Origin: Roseovarius litorisediminis
GTDB lineage: Bacteria; Pseudomonadota; Alphaproteobacteria; Rhodobacterales; Rhodobacteraceae
Reading direction: 5' to 3'
DNA length: 64,000 nucleotides
Assembly (NCBI RefSeq): GCF_900172295.1
Contig: NZ_FWFL01000003.1
Span: 423,428 to 487,427, forward strand
In this document: piece by piece, positions 52,776-61,504 of the stretch
Position numbering within the stretch: the stretch's first letter is position 1
How the letters are laid out: each line of letters begins with the position of its first letter
Program-made: the position numbers and the translations under genes
The notes under the pieces: generated by a model
What the model saw: only the letters and a program-made list of their open reading frames with translations
Told to the model about the DNA's origin: nothing
The model's database searches: none

Positions 52776-53567
52776 ATGGACAAAGATCAGATTGTTAAAA
52801 CGGCCCATGCGCTTGCAGATGCAGCGCGTGAGGCCGTTTTGCCGTTTTTCAGGGCTGAAGGCCTTTTGGCGGATAACAAAGAAGCCGGAGCAGGGTTTGA
52901 CCCGGTAACCGAGGGCGATCGGGCTGCCGAAATCGCAATGCGCAAGATTTTGGGCGAAATGCGCCCTCAAGACGGGATTTTGGGTGAAGAATTCGGCTCT
53001 CAGACCGGGACAAGCGGGTTGACCTGGGTACTGGACCCAATTGATGGCACGCGCAGCTTTATGTCGGGTACACCAACATGGGGCGTGTTGATTGCACTTT
53101 CCAGTGATGCCGGCCCGCTTTACGGGTTGATCGACCAACCCTATATCAACGAGCGGTTTGAAGGCGGTTTGGGTATTGCGCGCATGACCGGGCCGCAGGG
53201 TGAGCGCGTGCTTAAAGTGCGCGGTGACAGGCCTTTGAACGAATCCATTCTGTTCACCACCTTTCCCGAAGTCGGCAGTGCCGCTGAAGGTGCCGCATTC
53301 ACAGCCGTAAAAAACAAGGCCCGGCTGACGCGATACGGCCTGGATTGTTATGCCTATGCGCTGCTGGCGGCTGGGCAGCTTGATCTGGTGATCGAGGCGG
53401 GGCTTGAGGCCTATGACATTCAAGCCCCCATTGCGGTGATCGAGGCTGCAGGCGGGATTGTCACGGACTGGAGTGGTGGACCCGTTCATCAGGGCGGTCG
53501 GGTAGTGGCTGCGGCTGGTCGCCAGCAACATGAGGCTGCGTTGGAGATATTGTCTCACGTCTCTTGA
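52776..53567 (+). CDS. Inositol monophosphatase family (histidinol-phosphatase-like)
   Basis: A 263-residue Mg-dependent phosphatase of the IMPase fold: GEEFG at residues 70-74, LDPIDGTRSF at 86-95 and a late metal-binding region FDIQAP-like (AYDIQAPIAVIEAAGG). Roseobacter members of this type act as histidinol-phosphatase (HisN) or inositol monophosphatase; the sequence alone does not decide. Start ATG 52776 (MDKDQI). The longer open frame begins inside the XRE gene and is not used. Confidence 0.9.
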   Translation: MDKDQIVKTAHALADAAREAVLPFFRAEGLLADNKEAGAGFDPVTEGDRAAEIAMRKILGEMRPQDGILGEEFGSQTGTSGLTWVLDPIDGTRSFMSGTPTWGVLIALSSDAGPLYGLIDQPYINERFEGGLGIARMTGPQGERVLKVRGDRPLNESILFTTFPEVGSAAEGAAFTAVKNKARLTRYGLDCYAYALLAAGQLDLVIEAGLEAYDIQAPIAVIEAAGGIVTDWSGGPVHQGGRVVAAAGRQQHEAALEILSHVS

Positions 53568-53680
53568 TCTGGATGGTGCCACCGGGATACAGTAGGTTCG
53601 CTGCGCGGCTCTTGACCCCTTTCCGTCGCGCGCGCTTCACATGTGCCTGAGGGGGCTTTGTGCCATGTGAAGGAAAGACC

Positions 53681-55021
53681 ATGACCGAGATTTTGATCCG
53701 GGGAGCAGACTATCTGCTGACCATGAACGATTTGCGTGAAGAGTTGCGCGATACTGATATTCTGATCCGCGACGGTGTGATTGCCGCTGTGGGGCAGGGT
53801 TTGCAGAGTGCCGGCGAGGTGGTGTCGGCACGGGGCTGCGTTGTGACACCCGGGTTGGTGAACACACATCACCATTTATATCAAACGCTTACGCGGGCAG
53901 TGCCGGGCGGACAGGATGCGCTGTTGTTTGGCTGGCTGAAAACCCTCTATCCGATCTGGGCGCAGTTTGGCCCCGAGGAAATGCATGTATCGGCCTTGAC
54001 GGGGCTGGCGGAACTGGCACTTTCAGGATGCACGCTAAGTTCGGACCACCTTTACCTTTTTCCCAATGGCGCAAGGCTTGAGGATACCATTCATGCCGCA
54101 TCCGAGATCGGATTGCGGTTTCATCCCACACGTGGCGCAATGAGCATCGGGGAAAGTGCCGGGGGCCTGCCGCCTGATACGCTGGTAGAAGATGAAGAAA
54201 GCATCATAAGAGATTGTATTCGTGTCATAGATTCACTTCACGATCCGCGAGAAGGGTCAATGTGCCGGGTCGGTGTGGCACCGTGTTCACCGTTTTCGGT
54301 CAGCCGGGACCTGATGCGCGATGCGGCCTTGCTGGCGCGCGACAAGGGCGTGATGCTGCATACACATCTGGCGGAAAACGACGAGGATATAGCCTATTCA
54401 GAGGCGCAGTTCGGGTGCCGCCCGGGGCAATATGCCGAAGAACTGGGCTGGACCGGGGCGGATGTCTGGCACGCACACTGCGTCAAGTTGGACGTACAAG
54501 AAATTGATTTATTTAAAAGAACGCGAACCGGAATTGCGCATTGCCCGTGTTCGAACTGCCGCCTTGGGTCGGGAATTGCGCCTGTGAGGCGGATGCGCGA
54601 TGCCGGCGTAAATGTGGGCTTAGGTGTTGACGGGTCAGCCAGCAATGACGCGGGCAACATGGTGCTCGAGGCGCGGCAGGCCATGTTGTTGCAGCGTGTG
54701 GCACACGGGGCTGACGCAATGAGTGCACGCGAAGCGCTGGAAATTGCTACGCGCGGCGGTGCCGATGTGCTGGGGCGACATGATTGTGGGCGTATAAGTA
54801 TTGGAAAACGCGCGGATATTTCCATCTGGGATGTCTCTGGTGTTGAGAGCGCAGGCAGTTGGGACCCGGCGGCATTATTGCTGGCAGGGCCAAAAAAAGT
54901 GCGGGATTTGTTTGTTGAAGGACGGCAAGTGGTGCGGGACGGACAACTGACAACGGTCGATCTGCCCCGCGTTCTTGAGCACCAGAACCAGTTAGCCAGA
55001 AAACTGTCTGAGCGAACGTAA
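53681..55021 (+). CDS. 8-oxoguanine deaminase
   Basis: A 446-residue amidohydrolase of the TRZ/ATZ type. Metal ligands are in NTHHHLYQTL (His63 and His65), and HTHLAEN, HAHCVKLD and GLGVDGSASND follow in order. This group includes 8-oxoguanine deaminase, which converts the oxidised base to urate in the cytoplasm; I recall the same family in Pseudomonas. The start at ATG 53681 follows AAGGAAAG. It converges on the guanine deaminase gene with 37 bases between stops. Confidence 0.85.
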   Translation: MTEILIRGADYLLTMNDLREELRDTDILIRDGVIAAVGQGLQSAGEVVSARGCVVTPGLVNTHHHLYQTLTRAVPGGQDALLFGWLKTLYPIWAQFGPEEMHVSALTGLAELALSGCTLSSDHLYLFPNGARLEDTIHAASEIGLRFHPTRGAMSIGESAGGLPPDTLVEDEESIIRDCIRVIDSLHDPREGSMCRVGVAPCSPFSVSRDLMRDAALLARDKGVMLHTHLAENDEDIAYSEAQFGCRPGQYAEELGWTGADVWHAHCVKLDVQEIDLFKRTRTGIAHCPCSNCRLGSGIAPVRRMRDAGVNVGLGVDGSASNDAGNMVLEARQAMLLQRVAHGADAMSAREALEIATRGGADVLGRHDCGRISIGKRADISIWDVSGVESAGSWDPAALLLAGPKKVRDLFVEGRQVVRDGQLTTVDLPRVLEHQNQLARKLSERT

Positions 55022-55058
55022 GTGTTTGTTCGCTGCTTTATTGGGGCTGTCTGGTTGT

Positions 55059-56354
55059 TCAGATCGCCTGTTTGCCGCCCACCCAGACCTGTCTGATTGC
55101 CCGGTCGTCCCCCATCATGATGGTCGGGAACAGCGCCTCCCAAATTTCCCCGGCGCGGGCACTGCGTTGGGCAATCGCAGGGGTCGAGGCCAGATCAAGG
55201 ACAACCAGATCCGCCTCCATCCCAACGGTAATATTACCGATCCGGTCGCCCATCTGCAGGGCTTGAGCCGACCCAGCCGTGGCAAGCCACAAAAGCTGTG
55301 CCGGATGCAGGGCGGTGCCCGAGAGTTGACCGATTTCATAAGCAGCTGCCATGGTGCGCAACATCGAAAACGATGAGCCGCCGCCGGTATCGGTGGCCAG
55401 TCCAACGCGCTGCCCCTCGGTGATGCGGGCGGCCATGTCGAAAAGGCCCGAGCCGATGAAGGTGTTCGACGTGGGGCAGTGGATGAGAGCCCCGCCGACC
55501 TCGGCCAGGCGGTCGCGTTCGCGCGGTTCAAGATGGATGGCATGACCGTAGAGACCGCGCGCGCCCAGAAGGCCGTGCATCTCGTAGGTTTCCAGATAGT
55601 CGCGTGCCGTGGGGTAGAGGGATTTCACCCATGCGATCTCGTCGGTTTGTTCACTGAGATGTGTCTGCATCAGGCAATCGGGGTGTTCGGCCCAAAGGGT
55701 GCCGAGTGCCTCAAGCTGCGCGGGGGTGGAGGTGGGGGAAAACCGTGGCGTGATGGCATATGAAAGCCTGTCCACCCCGTGCCATTTCTCAAGCAGGGCC
55801 TTGCTGTCGTCATAGGCAGATCGGGCAGTGTCAAGCAGGTCAGCGGGCGCGTTGCGGTCCATGCAGGTTTTCCCGGCGACGGCGCGCAGGCCACGAGACC
55901 GGGCGGCGGTGAAAAAAGCATCAACGCTGGCGGGATGGATGGTGCAGTAGCTGACGACCGTTGTAGTGCCATTGGCCAATGTCAGGTCAAGGTAGCGCCC
56001 GGCAATCCGGGCCGCATAGATGGGGTCGGCAAAACGCAGTTCCTCGGGGAAGGTGTAGCTGTTCAGCCAGTCGATCAGGCGTTTGCCCCAGCTGGCGATC
56101 ATCGCAGTCTGCGGGTAATGGACATGGGCATCGACAAATCCGGCGGTGATCAATGCGTCGCCATGGTTATGCACGATGGCGTCGGGGGCTTTTTGGGTCA
56201 GGGCGGCGACTGTTCCCACATCTGCAATCCGGCCCTGTCGAAGCAATACGGCCCCTGACAGGGTAGCCGAGTCTGCGGGACTATCCCCGAAAGGCCAGCG
56301 GTCAAAACTCAGGACCTGCCCGGTCAGTATGATATCGGTTTGCATATCTTCCAT
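55059..56354 (-). CDS. guaD: Guanine deaminase
   Basis: GuaD converts guanine to xanthine. The 431-residue amidohydrolase has the metal motif DAHVHYPQT, QTHLSEQ, HAIHLEP and ATDTGGGSSFSM in the expected order. Start ATG 56354; ATG 56345 (MQTDI) is an alternative. Together with the convergent 8-oxoguanine deaminase it points to purine salvage or catabolism, but no xanthine dehydrogenase lies in the window. Confidence 0.93.
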   Translation of the reverse strand: MEDMQTDIILTGQVLSFDRWPFGDSPADSATLSGAVLLRQGRIADVGTVAALTQKAPDAIVHNHGDALITAGFVDAHVHYPQTAMIASWGKRLIDWLNSYTFPEELRFADPIYAARIAGRYLDLTLANGTTTVVSYCTIHPASVDAFFTAARSRGLRAVAGKTCMDRNAPADLLDTARSAYDDSKALLEKWHGVDRLSYAITPRFSPTSTPAQLEALGTLWAEHPDCLMQTHLSEQTDEIAWVKSLYPTARDYLETYEMHGLLGARGLYGHAIHLEPRERDRLAEVGGALIHCPTSNTFIGSGLFDMAARITEGQRVGLATDTGGGSSFSMLRTMAAAYEIGQLSGTALHPAQLLWLATAGSAQALQMGDRIGNITVGMEADLVVLDLASTPAIAQRSARAGEIWEALFPTIMMGDDRAIRQVWVGGKQAI

Positions 56355-56493
56355 TCCGTTTAATGGCCAACCGCAAGATCAATGGCCGGTCGCAAGAATA
56401 AGCAGGCAGGCATAAGAGGTAAATCTTCCTATTTTCATTGTTTTCCTGAAGCTGCTTCTTTAATCCTTCCGTGAGGCGACGTAAGGGGGCGAC

Positions 56494-57885
56494 ATGGCTG
56501 AAGAGGACTATCAGGCAGAGCCCGAACAGGAGCGTGACGACGAAGCTTATGTTCTGGACCGCCAGGCGGTCGCGCAGATCATGCAGGCCGTCGATCTGGA
56601 CGATCAGGAGCTTCTTTGGCGTGAGATGGAGCCGCTGCACCCCGCGGACATTGCCGACCTTCTGGAACAGATCAACGCCTTTGACCGCAAGCGGCTGATT
56701 GCGCTTTATGGCCACGAATTTGACGGCGATATTCTGTCGGAACTGGATGAATCGATCCGCGAAGAGGTGATCGACCTTCTGACACCCGAGGTTCTGGCCG
56801 AGGCGGTGCGCGACCTTGAATCGGATGATGTGGTCGATCTGGTCGAGGATTTGGAGGACCAGCAACAAGCGGCGATCCTTGAGATTCTGGAAGACAGCGA
56901 CCGGATTGCGGTTCAGCAATCACTGACGTACCCGGAATATTCGGCGGGTCGTCTGATGCAGCGCGAAGTGGTGATGGCGCCCGAGCATTGGAATGTGGGC
57001 GAAGCGATTGATTACCTGCGCGATCAGGAGGATCTGCCGGATCAGTTCTATCACATCATTCTGGTTGACCCGAAACTGCACCCGGTGGGCAATGTAACTT
57101 TGGGCAAGCTGATGGCCTCGCGTCGCGAAGTGATGCTGCAATCGCTGGTCGAGGAAACATTTCACGTCATCCCTGTCACGCAGGACGAAGAGGACGTGGC
57201 TTATGCGTTCAATCAGTACCACCTGATCTCGGCCCCGGTGGTGGATGAAAACGAACGGCTGGTCGGTGTGATCACCATCGACGACGCAATGGCCGTGCTG
57301 GATGAAGAGCACGAAGAAGACATCATGCGTCTGGCCGGTGTTGGTGAAGGCAGTCTGAGTGACCGCGTGATTGAAACCACCAAGCAGCGGTTTCCCTGGC
57401 TAGCGGTGAACCTGGTGACCGCAATTCTGGCTTCAGTCGTGATTTCGCAGTTCGAGGCAACCATTGCGCAGTTCGTGGCCTTGGCGGTTCTGATGCCGAT
57501 TGTGGCCTCGATGGGCGGTAATGCGGGAACCCAAAGCCTGACCGTGGCAGTGCGCGCCATTGCAACCAAAGACCTGACCACCAGCAACGTCTGGCGCGTG
57601 ATCCGGCGCGAGGTGTTGGTGGGGCTGATAAACGGGCTTGTTTTTGCCGTGGTGATGGGAATTGTCGGGGTGCTGTGGTTTGGCGGGCCGCAACTGGGAT
57701 ATGTCATAGCTGCCGCGATGGTGATCAACATGGTCGTTGCCGGGTTCGCAGGGACGGTTATTCCTGTGTTACTCGAACGTATTGGCGTTGATCCGGCGCT
57801 GGCCTCGGGGGCATTTGTCACCACGGTCACGGACGTAGTCGGGTTTTTCGCCTTTCTTGGACTGGCTGCTGTGGTGTTGCTATGA
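56494..57885 (+). CDS. mgtE: Magnesium transporter MgtE
   Basis: MgtE is a magnesium channel/transporter gated by cytosolic Mg. The 463-residue protein has the N-terminal superhelical domain (residues about 20-140), two CBS domains (about 145-275), a connecting helix and five membrane helices at the C-terminus including MPIVASMGGNAGTQSLTV. No obvious riboswitch was seen in the 139 bases upstream. Its stop overlaps the next start as ATGA. Confidence 0.96.
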   Translation: MAEEDYQAEPEQERDDEAYVLDRQAVAQIMQAVDLDDQELLWREMEPLHPADIADLLEQINAFDRKRLIALYGHEFDGDILSELDESIREEVIDLLTPEVLAEAVRDLESDDVVDLVEDLEDQQQAAILEILEDSDRIAVQQSLTYPEYSAGRLMQREVVMAPEHWNVGEAIDYLRDQEDLPDQFYHIILVDPKLHPVGNVTLGKLMASRREVMLQSLVEETFHVIPVTQDEEDVAYAFNQYHLISAPVVDENERLVGVITIDDAMAVLDEEHEEDIMRLAGVGEGSLSDRVIETTKQRFPWLAVNLVTAILASVVISQFEATIAQFVALAVLMPIVASMGGNAGTQSLTVAVRAIATKDLTTSNVWRVIRREVLVGLINGLVFAVVMGIVGVLWFGGPQLGYVIAAAMVINMVVAGFAGTVIPVLLERIGVDPALASGAFVTTVTDVVGFFAFLGLAAVVLL

Positions 57886-58439
57886 CAGATTTGACCGCTA
57901 TCAAGGCCGACGCTCGCAAGGCAGCCTTTGCCCGGCGCAAGATTGCGCATGAGGCCAGAACGGGCGCTGGTGCCGGGCATCTGTCCGAGGTGCTGGCCGG
58001 GTACCGCGGCGTGCCGATGTCGGGTTTCATGGCCATCCGCACCGAGATCAATCCCCTACCTGCAATGGAAGAGGCCGCAGCCCACGGCCCGGTGGGCGTG
58101 CCGGTGATCCAGCGCCTTGGTCTGCCACTGAAGTTTTCACGGTGGGAGCCGGGCTGTGCGCTGAAAGAAGGGCCGTTCGGGGCGATGATCCCCGAGGTGG
58201 ATGATTTCTTTGAACCCGAAATTCTGGTCGTGCCGCTGGTCGCATTTGACCGGCGGGGTGGTCGTCTTGGGTACGGCGGCGGGTTTTATGACCGCACGCT
58301 GGAATTGCTGCGGGGCAAGCGCCCGACGCTGGCCATCGGGTTTGCATATGCTGCACAAGAGGCCGACAATCTGCCGCTTGAGCCGACGGACCAGCCGCTG
58401 GACATGATGGTGACGGAGTCTGAAATCATCACTTTCTGA
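57882..58439 (+). CDS. 5-formyltetrahydrofolate cyclo-ligase
   Basis: This enzyme uses ATP to turn 5-formyltetrahydrofolate into 5,10-methenyltetrahydrofolate. The 185-residue protein has the signature GRLGYGGGFYDR and the VVPLVAFDRRG segment, and a typical length. The start overlaps mgtE by 4 bases (ATGA), so the two genes are translationally coupled, although no functional tie is known. Its stop touches the convergent GntR stop. Confidence 0.93.
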   Translation: MTDLTAIKADARKAAFARRKIAHEARTGAGAGHLSEVLAGYRGVPMSGFMAIRTEINPLPAMEEAAAHGPVGVPVIQRLGLPLKFSRWEPGCALKEGPFGAMIPEVDDFFEPEILVVPLVAFDRRGGRLGYGGGFYDRTLELLRGKRPTLAIGFAYAAQEADNLPLEPTDQPLDMMVTESEIITF

Positions 58440-59078
58440 TCAGGCGGGCCGGGTGGTTTTCCTGTCCATTTCGCGAAGCAGATGGTTGCGCGCGCCGTTG
58501 AGATGCCGGCGCAATATGCGCGTTGCCCTGCGCAGATTTCCGGCGCGGCAGGCATTGGTCAATCTTTGATGATCTGTCAGCCACCGGTCGGTATTCCTGG
58601 TCAACTGATTGTACCCCGCGATCTGTATGCAGCAGATACGACGCAGGTCGTTTACCATCGCCTGCTGCCGTGGCTGACCTGCCGCGGCATAAATCGCGTC
58701 GTGAAACATCCTGTCGCCCTCGGCCCAGTTGGACTGGCGCGCCTCCAGAGATGAGCGTTCTAGCGCGTAGCCTATTGCTGACAGATGGGAGTCGGTCATC
58801 TGCGGGATGGCGCGGGCCAGCAGATCGCCTTCCAGCAAGAGGCGCAGATTATAGGCCTCAATGACTTCGTCTCGGGTCATCTTTAGCACGGTTGCGGTCC
58901 GGTTGGGGCTGGCAGTGATTAGGCCCGTGGCTGACAGTTTGGCCAGCGCATCACGGATGGGGATGCGGCTGACACCGAAGCGCATAGCCAGATCTGCCTG
59001 CGAGAGCGGCGTCCCGGGGGGCAGAGCGCCGGACAGGATTTCATCCTGCAGAATCTGAGCGATTGAGGGCGGCGGCAT
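58440..59078 (-). CDS. GntR family (FadR/FCD subfamily) regulator
   Basis: A 212-residue regulator: winged HTH at residues about 5-65 (SQADLAMRFGVSRIPIRDALAKLSATGLI) and a helical FCD ligand domain after it (YNLRLLLEGDLLARAIPQM). FCD members sense small organic acids or metals. I use ATG 59078 (MPPPSI) rather than the 11-residue longer frame, because the upstream codons run through the palindromic operator. It is divergent from the OsmC-like gene, and the operator palindrome 59095-59110 lies between them, so autoregulation and control of OsmC are likely. Confidence 0.9.
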   Translation of the reverse strand: MPPPSIAQILQDEILSGALPPGTPLSQADLAMRFGVSRIPIRDALAKLSATGLITASPNRTATVLKMTRDEVIEAYNLRLLLEGDLLARAIPQMTDSHLSAIGYALERSSLEARQSNWAEGDRMFHDAIYAAAGQPRQQAMVNDLRRICCIQIAGYNQLTRNTDRWLTDHQRLTNACRAGNLRRATRILRRHLNGARNHLLREMDRKTTRPA

Positions 59079-59094
59079 GATCTTGAGTCCTTTA

Positions 59095-59110
59095 TGTATA
59101 CATGTATACA
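59095..59110. promoter_or_regulatory. Perfect 16-bp palindrome, probable GntR operator
   Basis: The sequence TGTATACATGTATACA reads identically on both strands. It sits in the 64-base gap between the divergent GntR and OsmC-like genes, 17 bases from the GntR start. Operators of FCD-type GntR proteins are short T-G-T-n-A-C-A palindromes of this sort. Binding is inferred, not shown. Confidence 0.72.
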
Positions 59111-59142
59111 ATCACGGAGGAATCGCTGCAATAGGAGCTCCC

Positions 59143-59613
59143 ATGGCCGAGCATGACTACACCGCCAGGGTCGTCTGGACCGGGAACAGGGGGCAGGGGA
59201 CGGTCACCTACAAAGGCTATGACCGCACCTGGAATATCGAGACCCCGGGCAAGCCGGTGGTCCACTGTTCAAATGATCCGCTGTTGGGCGGCGATCCAAG
59301 CCTGCACAACCCCGAGGATTTGCTGATTGCCGCGCTCAGTTCGTGCCACATGCTGTGGTACCTGCATCTGGCCAGTGATGCAGGGATCGCGGTGCAGTCC
59401 TATCAGGACGATCCGCTGGCGGTGGGAGAGACCGACAAGGCTGGCGCCAGCCGTTTTCTGCGTGCCACTTTGCGGCCGCAGATCACCGTACCGGAAGGCA
59501 CCGATCTGGCGCGGGCCGATGCGTTGCACCACGAGATCCACAAAACCTGCTTTATTGCCCGGTCGGTGAATTTTCCGGTGGCGTACAAGGCCCGCTACAA
59601 GGTGCAGGCATAA
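59143..59613 (+). CDS. OsmC family protein
   Basis: A 156-residue protein with the OsmC/Ohr fold and both redox cysteines: Cys68 (LSSCHMLWYL) and Cys136 (HKTCFIARSV). OsmC-type enzymes reduce organic peroxides through these thiols. ATG 59143 follows AGGAG at 59133-59137. It is divergent from the GntR regulator and shares its operator region. The exact peroxide or electrophile substrate is unknown. Confidence 0.9.
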   Translation: MAEHDYTARVVWTGNRGQGTVTYKGYDRTWNIETPGKPVVHCSNDPLLGGDPSLHNPEDLLIAALSSCHMLWYLHLASDAGIAVQSYQDDPLAVGETDKAGASRFLRATLRPQITVPEGTDLARADALHHEIHKTCFIARSVNFPVAYKARYKVQA

Positions 59614-59671
59614 GGCTGGAGCAGACGGATGGGGCAAGGGCACGCGCCACCCTCCTGTGTTGAAATTTACA

Positions 59672-59710
59672 TTTCAACGATCCCCCGGGATATTTCCGGC
59701 AGAAGAAAAG
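59672..59710 (+). repeat. Intergenic repeat copy, plus strand
   Basis: Contains TTTCAACGATCC, CCCGGGATATTTC and GGCAGAAGAA, and matches the minus-strand copy at 19387-19425 almost exactly apart from short insertions. It lies between the OsmC-like and YmdB-type genes. The motif resembles the CGGGATATTT intergenic family I recall from Rhodobacteraceae. Confidence 0.55.
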
Positions 59711-59759
59711 CTGGGATTGTGGCCTTGCTCTTGGATGTGTGCGGCTCTAACACCAGCGT

Positions 59760-60572
59760 ATGAAGATACTTTTTTTAGGCGATGTGATGGGCCGCGCGGG
59801 GCGCAGGGCCATTACCGAAACCCTGCCGCGACTGCGTGACGAGTGGCGGTTGGATTTTGTTGTGGTCAACGGTGAAAACGCCACCGGCGGTATGGGACTG
59901 AGCGGCGAGCATGCCAAGCTGATCCTTGAGGCGGGGGCCGATTGTGTAACCCTTGGCGATCATGCCTTTGACCAGAAGGACATGTTGCAATTCATCGAGA
60001 ATGAGCCTCGGGTTTTGCGCCCTGTCAACTTTGCCAGGGGTGCGCCGGGGCGCGGGCACCGGGTATTTGCCGACCGGCGGGGGCGCAAGGTTCTGGTGAC
60101 ACAGGTGCTGGGGCAGGTGTTTATGAAGCGGCCCTTTGACGATCCGTTTTCGGCCATGGACGAGGTATTGCGCAGCCATCCTTTGGGTGGGGCGGTGCAG
60201 GCGGCACTGGTGGACGTGCATTGCGAGGCGACCAGCGAGAAAATGGGCATGGGCCACTTCTGTGACGGGCGCGCCAGTGTGGTGGTGGGCACCCATACAC
60301 ATGTTCCCACGAGCGATGCCCAGATATTGCCGGGCGGCACCGCGTTTCAGTCTGATGCGGGAATGTGCGGGGATTACAACAGTGTCATCGGCATGGAAAA
60401 GGCCGAACCGATGCGCCGGTTTGTCACCGGCATGTCCAAGACAAGGTTTACGCCTGCCCTGGGTGAGGCCACGCTATCGGGGCTTTACCTGGAAACCGAT
60501 GACAAGACCGGCAAAGCCACCCGGATTGAGATGGTGCGGCAGGGCGGGCGGCTGGCACCGGCGGGTCCATGA
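59760..60572 (+). CDS. TIGR00282/YmdB family metallophosphoesterase
   Basis: A 270-residue protein with the metallophosphoesterase motifs MKILFLGDVMGRAGR at the start, VNGENATGG, LGDHAFDQKD, VDVHCEATSEKMGMG and GTHTHVPTSDAQILPGG. YmdB is a cyclic-nucleotide phosphodiesterase in Bacillus; the substrate here is not known. Start ATG 59760. It overlaps the EamA gene by 4 bases. Confidence 0.93.
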   Translation: MKILFLGDVMGRAGRRAITETLPRLRDEWRLDFVVVNGENATGGMGLSGEHAKLILEAGADCVTLGDHAFDQKDMLQFIENEPRVLRPVNFARGAPGRGHRVFADRRGRKVLVTQVLGQVFMKRPFDDPFSAMDEVLRSHPLGGAVQAALVDVHCEATSEKMGMGHFCDGRASVVVGTHTHVPTSDAQILPGGTAFQSDAGMCGDYNSVIGMEKAEPMRRFVTGMSKTRFTPALGEATLSGLYLETDDKTGKATRIEMVRQGGRLAPAGP

Positions 60573-61492
60573 CAACAAGCCCGGCGCTATACGGCATTCT
60601 GCTGCTCATGGGCGCAGGCTGGGGTTTGTCGGTGGCGCTGTCGAAGATCGCGGTCAGCACCGGGCACCAGCCTTTTGGCCTGATCTTCTGGCAACTGGTG
60701 GTGACTGTTGTGGTGCTTGGCGCAATCGCCTGGAAACGCGGCAAGCGGCTGGAGCTTGGGCGAGTCTACTGGCGGCTGTTCGTGATGGTGGCGATGTTTG
60801 GCGCCGTCTTGCCCGACATCTTTTTCTACATTTCTGCGGCGCGTCTGCCCGGTGGTGTTTTGGCCATTGCCATCTCGAGCGTGCCGATGTTTTCGCTTCC
60901 CATTGCGCTGATGCTGCGCAATGAGCAGTTTTCCTGGCGTCGTATTTTGGGCCTGATGCTGGGGCTGGCGGGCATCGTGTTGCTGATCGGTCCCGAGGCC
61001 AGCCTGCCCGAGCGCGCGATGGCTGCCTTCGTGCCCGTCGCCCTGATTGCGCCCCTGCTATATGCGACCGAAGGTAACCTGGTGGCAAAATGGGGCACGC
61101 AGGGGCTGGATTCGGTACAGACCTTGCTGGCGGCCTCGTTGCTGGGGGTTGTGCTGACCCTGCCGTTGGCCCTGATCACCGGGCAGTGGATTGATCCGAT
61201 GGCTGGGTTTGGTGCGCCCGAGGCAGCGCTGGTGGCCGGCGCTGTGATCCATGCGCTGGTCTACGCGGCATATGTCTGGATGGTCGGGCGGGCGGGTTCG
61301 GTATTTACGGCGCAAACGAGCTATCTCGTGACCGGGTTTGGCGTGATCTGGTCGATGATTCTGTTGAGCGAGAGTTATTCCGCCTACGTTTGGGGCGCCC
61401 TGGGGCTGATGTTGGCCGGAATTTTCATGGTACAGCCGCGGCTACCAATGCGGCTTGCCCCCAGCCCCGGCTTAGAGGAAACTGGCACCTGA
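60569..61492 (+). CDS. EamA/DMT family permease
   Basis: A 307-residue inner-membrane protein with about ten predicted helices in two EamA repeats (first ending in the GPEAS region near residue 145; second around ALVAGAVIHALVYAAYVWMVG). DMT permeases export metabolites such as amino acids; the substrate is not readable. The start overlaps the YmdB-type gene (ATGA). The SLC13-type gene follows after 12 bases. Confidence 0.9.
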   Translation: MTTSPALYGILLLMGAGWGLSVALSKIAVSTGHQPFGLIFWQLVVTVVVLGAIAWKRGKRLELGRVYWRLFVMVAMFGAVLPDIFFYISAARLPGGVLAIAISSVPMFSLPIALMLRNEQFSWRRILGLMLGLAGIVLLIGPEASLPERAMAAFVPVALIAPLLYATEGNLVAKWGTQGLDSVQTLLAASLLGVVLTLPLALITGQWIDPMAGFGAPEAALVAGAVIHALVYAAYVWMVGRAGSVFTAQTSYLVTGFGVIWSMILLSESYSAYVWGALGLMLAGIFMVQPRLPMRLAPSPGLEETGT

Positions 61493-61504
61493 TCTGACAG
61501 AGAA

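Noticed and set aside
56355..56493. Magnesium riboswitch (M-box) upstream of mgtE
   Set aside because: The 139-base leader is shorter than an M-box and I see none of its conserved stems.
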